A DNA stretch of 28,061 nucleotides from positions 1-28,061 of the forward strand of contig JAEWSP010000024.1 in the NCBI GenBank assembly GCA_023459795.1. Reading direction: 5' to 3'. The stretch is from Bacillota bacterium (GTDB lineage Bacteria; Bacillota_I; Bacilli_A; RFN20; CAG-288). Shown here in pieces: positions 9,788 to 17,819 of this stretch. Every line of letters starts with the position of its first letter. Position 1 is the first letter of the stretch. The notes beneath the pieces were generated by a model. The model worked only from the letters and a program-made list of their open reading frames with translations, searched no databases and was not told where the DNA came from. A program made the position numbers and the translations under genes.

Positions 9788-11539
9788 TTATTTCCTAACC
9801 GTCTTGCATCTCTTCCGGAAGAAGACGTTCATCGAGACATAAAGCAGGTCCGAACTATCTACGGAGTAGTAGAGGACTTCTCCTGTCTTTACTCCCTTTA
9901 GGACCAGAAGGTCCTTCTTTCCAAGAGGATTGAGACGGACAAGGGTATAGGCTTTCTCATGGTTTTCGATTTCGTCTTTTGCTTCCAGGAAGCATCCCTG
10001 CTTTCGGAAGGAAAGGACTCCGGGATGGCATTTGGAAGAAAGCTTCTCCGTATCCGTGATCTTCTCCATCGTCTTGGGATCCACTAGATCCACCTGGGAG
10101 AGAGGAACATAAAGAGTGATCTCTTCTCCTGGCTTCCTATCCTTTTCCGAGGAGAAGGAAATGCCTTTGTTAGAATCCTTCACATGGGCGTAGACAGCAA
10201 TCCTATCGGAATAGTCCTTGGAACAGTCGCATACCACCTGGATGGCTACGTCGTCTTCGTCCGTCTTCTCGAAGCGGATAGCAGAAGACGGAATCTGGAT
10301 AAGGGCAGATGGAACAAGAGGGGCAAGGCTAGCATCGATAAGCCTGTCTGCAAGCTTCCCTTTCTGTTTCCCGTCGAGGTAATGGACCTTCTCCTTAGAA
10401 AGGTAGGTGACCGGCTTCACATCGCTTAAGGAGACATCCGTCTTGCCGTTGAAGAAATGGGCCTTCTCCTTCTTGATTCCGACCTGGATCTTTTCTCCTA
10501 CGGAATACCGTTTCTCGCCAGAAGTAGAAGCAATGCTGTAGTCTTTTCTTCCCGGGGCATAGAAATATACCAAAGTCTGGTCTCCCAGTCTTTCCACAAG
10601 TTCGACGGTAGAGCGGAAGAGCGTCTCTTCCTCTTCACAGCCAAGAAGAACATCGGAAGGACGGATTCCAAGCTTTACATCAAGCGGGAAGTCTTCTTCC
10701 CCAAGATGCCCGAGCTGGAGAGGATTCATCGCAAAGGAGAAAGGCTTCTCCCCTAAGGAGACAAACCTGGTCTTTCCTTCTTCTTTTGTGATCTTCCCTT
10801 CCAGGATGTTCATCTGCGGACTTCCGAGGAAGGTAGCGACAAAGACGTTGCAGGGATGGTCGTAGAGGTTGGAAGGAGAATCCACCTGCTGGATGACACC
10901 GTCCTTCATCACAACGATCCTGTCTCCCATCGTCATGGCTTCCGTCTGGTCGTGGGTGACATAGATGAAAGTCGTTCCGAGCTTCTGGTGGAGCCTGGAG
11001 ATCTCCGCCCTCATCTGTACACGGAGCTTGGCATCGAGGTTGGAGAGAGGTTCGTCCAGGAGGAAAGCGTCCGGATGGCGGACGATTGCTCTTCCTAAGG
11101 CGACACGCTGCCTCTGGCCGCCGGACAGTTCCTTCGGCTTCCGTCCGAGGTAATCCCTGATTCCCAGGATATCGCTGGCTTCCTTTACACGGCTTTCGAT
11201 ATCCTCCTTGGACATATGATGGCAGCGTAAAGGATAGGCGAGGTTCTCGTATACGGAAAGATGCGGATACAGGGCATAGTTCTGGAACACCATGGCGATG
11301 TTCCTGTCCTTGGGCTCCAGGTCGTTGCAGTATCTGTCTCCGATGAAGAGGTTCCCGGAAGTGATACTCTCGAGTCCGGCAATCATACGGAGGGTCGTAG
11401 ACTTTCCGCATCCGCTTGGCCCGACGAAGACGATGAATTCCTTGTCCCGGATATCCAGGCTGAAGTCCGTCACGGCTTTAACCGACCTGGAGCCGGAGCC
11501 GTAGACCTTGCAGACATTCTCTAATCTTACTCTGGCCAT
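9788..11539 (-). CDS. msmK: MalK/MsmK-type sugar ABC transporter ATPase with C-terminal extension
   Basis: The cytoplasmic ATPase that powers maltodextrin import. All ABC motifs are present: Walker A GPSGCGKST (40-48), Q-loop Gln86, signature LSGGQ (138-142), Walker B AFLLDEP (158-164, Glu163), D-loop SNLDAK and switch His196. A TOBE-type regulatory region follows at about 240-370. The protein is 583 residues, while MalK/MsmK proteins are usually about 360-390. The extra 200 residues (about 375-583) include a second beta-rich block (EEITLYVPLSQVDLVDP) that resembles another TOBE/OB-like segment, and a basic tail. The start ATG 11539 has AAAGGAT upstream, inside the end of the permease gene; the 4-base gap shows tight coupling. 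It is the last gene of the operon. Such ATPases can serve several sugar importers, so the partner is inferred from context. Confidence 0.92.
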   Translation of the reverse strand: MARVRLENVCKVYGSGSRSVKAVTDFSLDIRDKEFIVFVGPSGCGKSTTLRMIAGLESITSGNLFIGDRYCNDLEPKDRNIAMVFQNYALYPHLSVYENLAYPLRCHHMSKEDIESRVKEASDILGIRDYLGRKPKELSGGQRQRVALGRAIVRHPDAFLLDEPLSNLDAKLRVQMRAEISRLHQKLGTTFIYVTHDQTEAMTMGDRIVVMKDGVIQQVDSPSNLYDHPCNVFVATFLGSPQMNILEGKITKEEGKTRFVSLGEKPFSFAMNPLQLGHLGEEDFPLDVKLGIRPSDVLLGCEEEETLFRSTVELVERLGDQTLVYFYAPGRKDYSIASTSGEKRYSVGEKIQVGIKKEKAHFFNGKTDVSLSDVKPVTYLSKEKVHYLDGKQKGKLADRLIDASLAPLVPSALIQIPSSAIRFEKTDEDDVAIQVVCDCSKDYSDRIAVYAHVKDSNKGISFSSEKDRKPGEEITLYVPLSQVDLVDPKTMEKITDTEKLSSKCHPGVLSFRKQGCFLEAKDEIENHEKAYTLVRLNPLGKKDLLVLKGVKTGEVLYYSVDSSDLLYVSMNVFFRKRCKTVRK

Positions 11540-11543
11540 AGTT

Positions 11544-12377
11544 TTATCCTTTCACGGCTCCGGAAGTCATGCCCGAAACCATATTCCTGATCAGGAGGAA
11601 GTACAAGACGACGATCGGAACAGCGACAAAGACGGAACCGGCTGCAAAGCGGGAGAATTCCGTCTCTCCCAGGGACATCAGGCCGACAGCTACCGTATAG
11701 CAGTCCTTGTCTTTGAGGAGAAGGGTCGGAAGGACGAAGTCCGACCAAGGCCAGGTGAAGGAGGTGAGGGCCGTATAGACGATCATCGGCTTCGCAAGAG
11801 GCAGGGTGATAGTTCGGAAGATCCTCAGGTTGGAAGCTCCGTCGATAGAGGCTGCTTCATAGATGGAGATCGGGATCGTATCGAAGAAACCTTTCTGGAC
11901 CAGGTATCCCATCGGAGCGGTGCAGGAATAAATAAGGATCAGTCCCCAGAGGTTGTCGATCATCTTGAACTGGGTCATCAGGATATAAAGGATGGTCATA
12001 GACATGAAGGAAGGGAACATGCCAAGGACCAGTGCTCCTTTCATCAGGTGCCTCCTTGCCTTGAATTCGAAGCGGGAGATCGTATAGGCGGTAAGGATAA
12101 GGAGGATGGTAGAGAAAAGGCAGCTGAAGAGAGCGATGACGAAGGTATTGAGAAGCCACTTCGGATAGTTGTACATGTTCGTATCCGTGAAGAGGGTTAC
12201 GAAGGAGTCGAAGGAATACTCGGAAGGGAAGAATCCGTTGAAGGAGTAGATGGATCCTGTCTTGGAGAAGGAAGCAAGGATAAGCCACAGGCAGGGGAAG
12301 ACGAAGATGGCGGAGACCAGGATGAGGATGCAGTAGGTCAGGGTGACATTCAGAACTTTTTTGACTTTATGGTTCAT
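11544..12377 (-). CDS. malG: Maltodextrin ABC permease, MalG type
   Basis: A 277-residue inner-membrane subunit of the importer with about six membrane helices; the first is at residues 10-35. The EAA loop that docks the ATPase is clear: EAASIDGASNLRIFRTITLP, at about 168-187. Length and topology fit MalG-type permeases of the CUT1 family. The start ATG overlaps the stop of the preceding permease gene by four bases (ATGA), so translation is probably coupled. It ends 4 bases before the ATPase start. Substrate is inferred from the operon (GH13 enzyme and glucan-type lipoprotein). Confidence 0.93.
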   Translation of the reverse strand: MNHKVKKVLNVTLTYCILILVSAIFVFPCLWLILASFSKTGSIYSFNGFFPSEYSFDSFVTLFTDTNMYNYPKWLLNTFVIALFSCLFSTILLILTAYTISRFEFKARRHLMKGALVLGMFPSFMSMTILYILMTQFKMIDNLWGLILIYSCTAPMGYLVQKGFFDTIPISIYEAASIDGASNLRIFRTITLPLAKPMIVYTALTSFTWPWSDFVLPTLLLKDKDCYTVAVGLMSLGETEFSRFAAGSVFVAVPIVVLYFLLIRNMVSGMTSGAVKG

Positions 12378-13735
12378 CGGTAAGTATCCTCCTTCCTATA
12401 GGACGGGGAACGGACATAGACAATCAAGGAGATCGTCGAAGTGATCAGGAAGATCATCAAGCTGATAGCAGCACCGATCGAATAGTAGTTGTTGTTGATG
12501 GAGAGGTTATAGAGCCAGTTGATGAGGAGGTCGGAATCGGAAGCCAGGAAGTATCCGTCCGAATACAGACCGCCTCTCAGGAAGTAGAAGATTCCGAAAT
12601 TGTTGAAGTTCCCGATGAACTGGGAGATCAGAGTCGGAGTCGTCGCAAAAAGGACATAGGGAAGAGTGATATCGAAGAACTGCTTAGGCTTGCTGGCACC
12701 GTCGATATCCGCAGCTTCATATAGATCTCCATTGATGTTGGAAAGGATGCCGGTAGCAAGAAGCATGGTCGTCGGAACGGAAAGCCAGGCATTTACGGCG
12801 AGTCCGATAAGCCTTGCCGACCACTTGGAATCCCGGCCCAGGAAGTCGACGATGGCTTTGTTGTTCTGGAATCCGCCGGTCAGATAGTAGTTGATAGGGC
12901 CGCCCAAAGACAGCATGAACCTAAAGGCGATCATCGTGATGAATCCGGGGATTGCATATGCCAGAACCGGGAAGGCCCGGAACAGGGACTTGAACTTGAC
13001 GCATTTCTTGTTGATCAGAAGGGCAAGGCCTAAGCCGAGGAAGTAATTGAGGAAGGTAGATAGGAACGCCCAAAGGAAGTTCCATCCCAGGATCTTTCCG
13101 AAGGACGCCCCGACTCCTTTTGCCGTGAAGATGGTCTTGAAGTTTCCGAATCCGTTCCAGTCGACAAGGGCTGGAGGGACGATGGTTCCGCCGTAGTTTG
13201 TAAAAGCGATCAGGATCATCATCACGATCGGGATGACGGAGAAGATGAGAACGCCAAGAAGCGGAACAAACAGGGCAAGCTTCGGGAAATCCCTGCCCGC
13301 AAGGTTTGCCAAATCCTCTTTGAAGGTATTCGGCTTTCGGCCTTTGATGGTGGAAAGGTAGGTCCTCTGGCAGTCCTTGACGTTGTCGATGTAGAGGGCA
13401 AGGAAAATCAGGATTACAAAGACGGTAAAGACTCCCATCAGCAGGAAGATGACGGAGTTGTCTCCTCCGGTATTTGTCCAGGGGTCGGCAACCGTAGTTC
13501 CCAGGGTGATAAGCCCGACTAGGAACCGTCCTCCGCAGGCAATCATGAACCAGAGGAAGAAGGCTTCGATGAGGACATAGACGATCCCTTTGACCCACTG
13601 GCGGAAGAAGAGCTGTCCTAATCCCATGAACAAAAAGGAAAGCCGTACTTTCCAGTTGGAGATGGAAAGAAAGTCCGCAAAAGAAGTACAGTCTTCCTTT
13701 ACCTTTTCTGATCCCTTGTTAATGAACCTGGGCAT
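12374..13735 (-). CDS. malF: Maltodextrin ABC permease, MalF type
   Basis: A 453-residue membrane subunit that pairs with the MalG-type protein. The long N-terminal part has extra helices (residues 30-120: GLGQLFFRQWVKGIVYVLIE and a following VIFLLMGVFTVFVILIFLAL segment) before the conserved core, as in MalF/MalC-type permeases of Gram-positive bacteria. The EAA loop reads EAADIDGASKPKQFFDITLP, at about 338-357. The start ATG 13735 lies two bases after the stop of the binding-protein gene; the ribosome site is a weak GGATAAG in that gene's last codons, suggesting coupling. The gene is intact. Confidence 0.93.
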   Translation of the reverse strand: MPRFINKGSEKVKEDCTSFADFLSISNWKVRLSFLFMGLGQLFFRQWVKGIVYVLIEAFFLWFMIACGGRFLVGLITLGTTVADPWTNTGGDNSVIFLLMGVFTVFVILIFLALYIDNVKDCQRTYLSTIKGRKPNTFKEDLANLAGRDFPKLALFVPLLGVLIFSVIPIVMMILIAFTNYGGTIVPPALVDWNGFGNFKTIFTAKGVGASFGKILGWNFLWAFLSTFLNYFLGLGLALLINKKCVKFKSLFRAFPVLAYAIPGFITMIAFRFMLSLGGPINYYLTGGFQNNKAIVDFLGRDSKWSARLIGLAVNAWLSVPTTMLLATGILSNINGDLYEAADIDGASKPKQFFDITLPYVLFATTPTLISQFIGNFNNFGIFYFLRGGLYSDGYFLASDSDLLINWLYNLSINNNYYSIGAAISLMIFLITSTISLIVYVRSPSYRKEDTYR

Positions 13736-13737
13736 AA

Positions 13738-15231
13738 TTACTTATCCAGCGTATCGATTGCCTGCCTGACCTGGCTTGCGGCATCTTTGAGACCCTTCTT
13801 CAGGGATTCATCGGTTAGGTACTTCTGCTTGCCGGCATCCCGGTATGGATCGTTTGCAATATCCTTGTTCAGGGTCTCGCAGGGAGTCCAGACCTGCCCG
13901 ATTTCCGTCAAGGACGGCATCAGGGAGATGAGTCCGGAATCCATCCGGGAGAAAAGCCCCTTGGCAAGAGTGCCCGATTCCTTGACGACGTCTTTCCGGC
14001 AGGGAGCGATTCCCAGAAGGGACTGACGCTTCTTGACCATCTCATAGGAGGTAGCGAAATTAAGGAATGCCAAGGAGGCATTCGGGGACTTCGTATAGGA
14101 GGAGATCGCATATCCGTTGATTCCGCCCATCGTCTTCATATCCGTAAGCTGGTCATCGGAAGTGATCTCTTCGCTTAAGTCGCCGCTCTTCGGAAGCTTC
14201 GGAAGCTCGCTGATGACTAGATTCTCCTGGGCTTTCTTCTTGGCATCTGCCTTGGAGAGAGTCTTGTCCTTTGTTGTATACTCATTTACCATTTCATTGA
14301 TAAAGTTGTTGGTTACGTCAGGTGTAGACATGGTGGCAAAATAGTTTCCTTTTGCCATCTCGGAATAGCACTTCGTATCGATAGAAGTATCCGCACAGGT
14401 CTGACCCATTACGGAAGCGAGCTGACGGATTACCTTAAGGCCCAAATAGGAGTTCCCGGCATTGAACCCGAGATCTTTCGGATCCGTGTTGTTGTTTCCG
14501 AAGAGGTATCCGCCATATGTATAGCAGTATCCGGAAGTGAAGTAGACATCATAGAGAGCCTTCATATACCCTCTCTTCGTTCCGTCCTTTTCGTTGATGC
14601 TCTTCGAATACTGGTACAGAGCATTCCAGCTCTCGACCATATCCGGAATCCCGTTGCTGTTCTTGTCGCTGTTCTCCGAAAGCATATCCTTCCTGTAGAA
14701 AAGCATCGGAGCCTGGACATTGACCGGAACGCCGAAAGTATACCGGACGTTTCCGACGACGGACTTATAGGCAGCATTTGCCGAATCCGGAAGCTCTGCT
14801 TCGGCTTCGATCTTCTTGGTCGGAAGCGGAAGGATGTGCTTGCCTTGGACGTTCTTCATGATCATATCGTTGGCCTGGTAAAGGACATCCGGTCCGTATC
14901 CGTAGGGACCGTTCTGGGCAAGGTCGGAATACTGGTCGATATTGGCATCGACCGCTACGATTCCCTTGTCCTTGTAGGCGGCATTGAAAGCCGTCAGGAG
15001 TTCATCCAGGTATCCTAAGCTCTTTGCTGTATCGTTTTCCAGGATATGGAGGGTGACGTTCTGCTCCAGCGCACCCGTGAATTTGGAGAAGACGGCTTCG
15101 TCTCCGGTAGCATCCGAAATGGATTCAGCGGAACTGGTGGAGTCAGAAGCAGCAAGGGTATCCCCCTTCTTGCAGCCGGTCAGACCGACATTCCAGGTGC
15201 ATAACAGTGCTAAGACAATTTTCTTTTTCAT
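13738..15231 (-). CDS. malE: Maltodextrin-binding lipoprotein (ABC solute-binding protein)
   Basis: A 497-residue extracellular substrate-capture lipoprotein that delivers sugar to the MalF/MalG permeases. It has a signal peptide with lipobox LTGC (Cys20), a short Ser-rich tether, and then a family-1 solute-binding fold. The region with IDGNSY-like strands and the C-terminal segment SLAFLNFATSYEMVKKRQ followed by LLGIAPCRKDV are typical of maltose/multiple-sugar binding proteins. An AAAGGAG site lies in the last codons of the upstream amylase gene, and the stop-to-start gap is 5 bases. Specificity for maltodextrin is inferred from the operon rather than from binding residues. Confidence 0.9.
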   Translation of the reverse strand: MKKKIVLALLCTWNVGLTGCKKGDTLAASDSTSSAESISDATGDEAVFSKFTGALEQNVTLHILENDTAKSLGYLDELLTAFNAAYKDKGIVAVDANIDQYSDLAQNGPYGYGPDVLYQANDMIMKNVQGKHILPLPTKKIEAEAELPDSANAAYKSVVGNVRYTFGVPVNVQAPMLFYRKDMLSENSDKNSNGIPDMVESWNALYQYSKSINEKDGTKRGYMKALYDVYFTSGYCYTYGGYLFGNNNTDPKDLGFNAGNSYLGLKVIRQLASVMGQTCADTSIDTKCYSEMAKGNYFATMSTPDVTNNFINEMVNEYTTKDKTLSKADAKKKAQENLVISELPKLPKSGDLSEEITSDDQLTDMKTMGGINGYAISSYTKSPNASLAFLNFATSYEMVKKRQSLLGIAPCRKDVVKESGTLAKGLFSRMDSGLISLMPSLTEIGQVWTPCETLNKDIANDPYRDAGKQKYLTDESLKKGLKDAASQVRQAIDTLDK

Positions 15232-15236
15232 AATGC

Positions 15237-16937
15237 CTATTCTCCTTTGATTATAACGTATCCCTTCTTTGCAACTGCATTGTTCTTATATCCGTTTCCG
15301 GTAACCATCTTTCCCTTCTCCAAGAGCTCCTTGCTCTCTTTTCCAAGGTTTACATAAAGGGTGTATGTTTCTTTTCCGTCTTCTCTCCTTATCTTCAGGA
15401 AGGAATCCTTTGCCGTAATCCGGATTTTTCCTTCCTGGATAGCAGGGAGCTTTCTTAAGGCAACAAGTTCCTTGAGCTTGCCCCTATAAGGAGTATCTTT
15501 TTCCAGTGCCGTCCAGTCGAAGCATCTACGGCAGTCAGGATCGTATCCGCCCTCGAGGGGCATTTCCGTTCCGTAATACAGGCAGGGCATTCCGACATAG
15601 AGGAAGAGGATAGCCAAAGCCTGGAGAAGCAGGTCCTGGTCATTCTTTACGAGGGAGTAGAAGCGGAAGGTGTCGTGGGAGTCGAGGAGGTTCAGCATCA
15701 TATCGTTGGCCGGTCCTTTGTTTCTCATCAGAAGTCCGTTCAGCTTGTTGGACAAGCCCTCCGCGGAAAGCTTCCCATAGACAAAGCAGTCATACAGGGC
15801 TTTGGTGAAGGCATAGTTCATGACGGAATCGAACTGATCGCCCATCAGGAAGGGGTAGGAGTTATGCCAGTTCTCGCCGATGAGGACGGCCTCGGGGTTG
15901 GCTTTCTTGATGGCTAGGCGGAACATCCTCCAAAAAGCGTGGGAGACTTCGTCCGAGACATCCAGTCTCCACCCGTCGATTCCGACTTCCTTTATGTAGT
16001 AGGTCCCGATCGAACAGAGGTAGTCCTGCACCTCTTCGTTGGAGGTGTTGATCTTCGGCATATAGTTGCAGTCGGCAAACGTTTCGTAGTTGACTGTTTT
16101 GGTGTCCGGTTTGTCGCCGTGGATTACGAACCAGTCATGGTACCTGGAATTCTTCCCGTTTGTCAGGACATCCTGGAACCGTTTTGATTTGGAGGAGCAG
16201 TGGTTGAAGACGGCGTCAAGGACGATACGGATTCCTTTCTCGTGGGCTTTTCTTACAAGCTCCTTCAGGTCTTCCATGGTTCCGAACTGCGGATCGACTT
16301 CGAAGTAATCGATGGTGTCGTACTTGTGGTTGGTATCGGAACGGAAAATCGGGGTCAGGTAGAGGGCGTTGATTCCTAAATCTTCCAGGTAATCCAGCTT
16401 CTCGATGATTCCCCTGATGTCCCCGCCGGCAAAATCATGGTTTGTCGGAATCTTTCCCCATGGCAAGGTGATATAGGAGCGGTCCTTCTCCTTGTCGGCA
16501 TAATAGAACCGGTCGATGAAGATCTCGTAGAAGACAGCCGACTTCACCCAGGACGGCTCCTTGAGGATATCGGCATCGTTGATATAAGATAGCTGGAAGA
16601 AATCGAAATAGGAAGTCTTGAAATCATATGTCTCGCTTAGTCCGCTCTCGGAATAGAAATACGTCTTTCCGGCATTGACAAAGCGGAAGACATAAGCCAG
16701 TCTCGAGTCTTCCAGAGCAAGCGTGGTTTCGTAGTAATCGAAATCCCCGTCGCAATAGCAAAGCTCCATATCCTGAGAGCGCTGCTCTTGCGGGAAAGTA
16801 TATTTATTGTTGAAAAGAACCTGGATTTTTTCGTATCCGTCATCCTTCTTGGTTCTTAGCCTGATCACCATTCTCCTAACGGAAACAGGAAAGGCATATT
16901 GAGATTCCAGTTCGTGCAGCAAAGCAAGTTTATCCAT
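15237..16937 (-). CDS. Cytoplasmic GH13 alpha-glucan hydrolase, neopullulanase/cyclomaltodextrinase type
   Basis: This enzyme would cleave imported maltodextrins inside the cell; it has no signal peptide. Residues 1-115 look like the CBM34-type N-terminal domain of GH13_20 enzymes. The (beta/alpha)8 domain has the four conserved regions: DAVFNH (241-246), GWRLDVSDE with nucleophile Asp326, GENWH with acid/base Glu355, and LLDSHD with Asp422. The extra family mark MPKINT matches the MPKLN motif of neopullulanase-type members. At 566 residues the length is normal. ATG 16937 (MDKLALLHEL) is chosen over upstream in-frame ATGs because AGAGGAC sits 9 bases before it, and because an upstream start would run through the divergent promoter. 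It is the first gene of the maltodextrin operon and is divergent from the LacI gene. Confidence 0.92.
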   Translation of the reverse strand: MDKLALLHELESQYAFPVSVRRMVIRLRTKKDDGYEKIQVLFNNKYTFPQEQRSQDMELCYCDGDFDYYETTLALEDSRLAYVFRFVNAGKTYFYSESGLSETYDFKTSYFDFFQLSYINDADILKEPSWVKSAVFYEIFIDRFYYADKEKDRSYITLPWGKIPTNHDFAGGDIRGIIEKLDYLEDLGINALYLTPIFRSDTNHKYDTIDYFEVDPQFGTMEDLKELVRKAHEKGIRIVLDAVFNHCSSKSKRFQDVLTNGKNSRYHDWFVIHGDKPDTKTVNYETFADCNYMPKINTSNEEVQDYLCSIGTYYIKEVGIDGWRLDVSDEVSHAFWRMFRLAIKKANPEAVLIGENWHNSYPFLMGDQFDSVMNYAFTKALYDCFVYGKLSAEGLSNKLNGLLMRNKGPANDMMLNLLDSHDTFRFYSLVKNDQDLLLQALAILFLYVGMPCLYYGTEMPLEGGYDPDCRRCFDWTALEKDTPYRGKLKELVALRKLPAIQEGKIRITAKDSFLKIRREDGKETYTLYVNLGKESKELLEKGKMVTGNGYKNNAVAKKGYVIIKGE

Positions 16938-16957
16938 GGTTTTGAGTCCTCTTTTGG

Positions 16958-16985
16958 TTGAAATACAGCTAGTCCAACGTATAAT
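16958..16985 (+). promoter_or_regulatory. Promoter of the LacI-type gene (leaderless start)
   Basis: TTGAAA (16958-16963), 16-base spacer, TATAAT (16980-16985). The expected start of transcription is 16992-16993, on the A of the ATG itself. No ribosome binding site precedes that ATG, so the message is probably leaderless. Confidence 0.75.
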
Positions 16986-16992
16986 AAACGTA
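16979..16992. promoter_or_regulatory. Shared -10 region and putative LacI operator between divergent promoters
   Basis: Reading the minus strand, TATTAT (16981-16986) could be the -10 of the maltodextrin operon, with a weak TTTTCT -35 inside the start of lacI. It overlaps the TATAAT of the opposite promoter. The same bases carry TAAACGTA (16985-16992), an 8-mer that also occurs just after the predicted start of the glucan-binding lipoprotein message (19336-19343, opposite strand), so a LacI site covering both promoters is plausible. Confidence 0.45.
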
Positions 16993-17775
16993 ATGACAGG
17001 AAAGAAAATTACCATCAAGCAGATTGCGAAGGAAGCGGGCGTATCGACCGCAACTGTCTCTTATGTTCTCAACGACCGCAAGGATCAGAAGATCAGCGAT
17101 GCTGCCAAGAAGAAGATTCTGCAGATTGCTAATCTTTACCATTACAGCGTGAATCCGGCTGCCAAATCCTTGGTTACCGGGCATTGCAATTCCGTAGCCG
17201 TCTACATCCAGAGCAGCGATTCCCTGCTCCGCCTTGCAGATGCGTTCATCATCATCTCCCGTCTTTCGGAAGCCTTCCATGCTGCCGGGATCAATGTGGA
17301 CCTTACTCCCGACACGGATACTTCCCAGGCCCAAAATGTCGATGGGATCATCTGCGTAGGTACCAAGAAGGAACTCTTCCGGAAGATCGCCAACAACAAC
17401 TTCGTTCCGGTAATTGCCATCGATACCATCATCCGGGATCCCCTGTTCCATGAGATCATTGATGACTATTCCCTCTTTTCCGGGAAGACGATGCTTACCC
17501 TGCCTCTTTCTTCGGAAAGCTATGAGCAGTATCTTTCCGGCCATTTTCATCTTGTGACAATCAACAAGGCCGGCGATATCGACAGATATTTTCAGGAGAA
17601 CCAGGGCCAGGACACCTATATCCGGAACAACTCCGTAAAGAACTACTGCAGCGAGAAAGGGTACCATCCCATCCTCCTAGATTCCTGGACCCAGGAGAAG
17701 ACGAACAGAATCGTGGATTTCTTTAAAGACATAACAGCCGATAAAGCCGATATCCCGAATCAGATCAAGCTGTAA
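16993..17775 (+). CDS. LacI-family repressor of the maltodextrin genes, short form
   Basis: A DNA-binding regulator, 260 residues. Residues about 4-25 form the LacI helix-turn-helix (IKQIAKEAGVSTATVSYVL), followed by the hinge region (NPAAKSLVTG). The ligand-binding domain begins as usual (VAVYIQ, then VDGIICVG and VPVIAID) but is short: LacI proteins are usually 320-340 residues, and the second subdomain is reduced. The reading frame ends just before a terminator with no leftover coding sequence, so this looks like a natural compact form and not a fresh truncation. ATG 16993 is chosen because the protein family starts here and a strong promoter lies directly upstream; the frame is open further upstream but through the promoter. 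The divergent position next to the maltodextrin operon implies it controls that operon and itself. Confidence 0.88.
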   Translation: MTGKKITIKQIAKEAGVSTATVSYVLNDRKDQKISDAAKKKILQIANLYHYSVNPAAKSLVTGHCNSVAVYIQSSDSLLRLADAFIIISRLSEAFHAAGINVDLTPDTDTSQAQNVDGIICVGTKKELFRKIANNNFVPVIAIDTIIRDPLFHEIIDDYSLFSGKTMLTLPLSSESYEQYLSGHFHLVTINKAGDIDRYFQENQGQDTYIRNNSVKNYCSEKGYHPILLDSWTQEKTNRIVDFFKDITADKADIPNQIKL

Positions 17776-17779
17776 TACG

Positions 17780-17819
17780 AAGAAGAAGGCACGGGCGGAT
17801 TGCCCGTGCCTTTCTTCTT
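17780..17819. terminator. Bidirectional terminator between lacI and the glucan-binding lipoprotein
   Basis: GGCACGGGC (17788-17796) and GCCCGTGCC (17802-17810) form a 9-bp GC-rich stem with a 5-base loop. It is extended by an AAGAAGAA arm on the left and TTTCTTCTT on the right with one bulge. A-tract and T-tract flanks allow it to act on both strands. Confidence 0.9.

Noticed and set aside
11508..12383. 291-codon plus-strand open frame opposite the MalG-type permease
   Set aside because: It is antisense to a permease with a clear EAA loop, and its Gly/Asp/Glu/Arg-rich product looks like a shadow.
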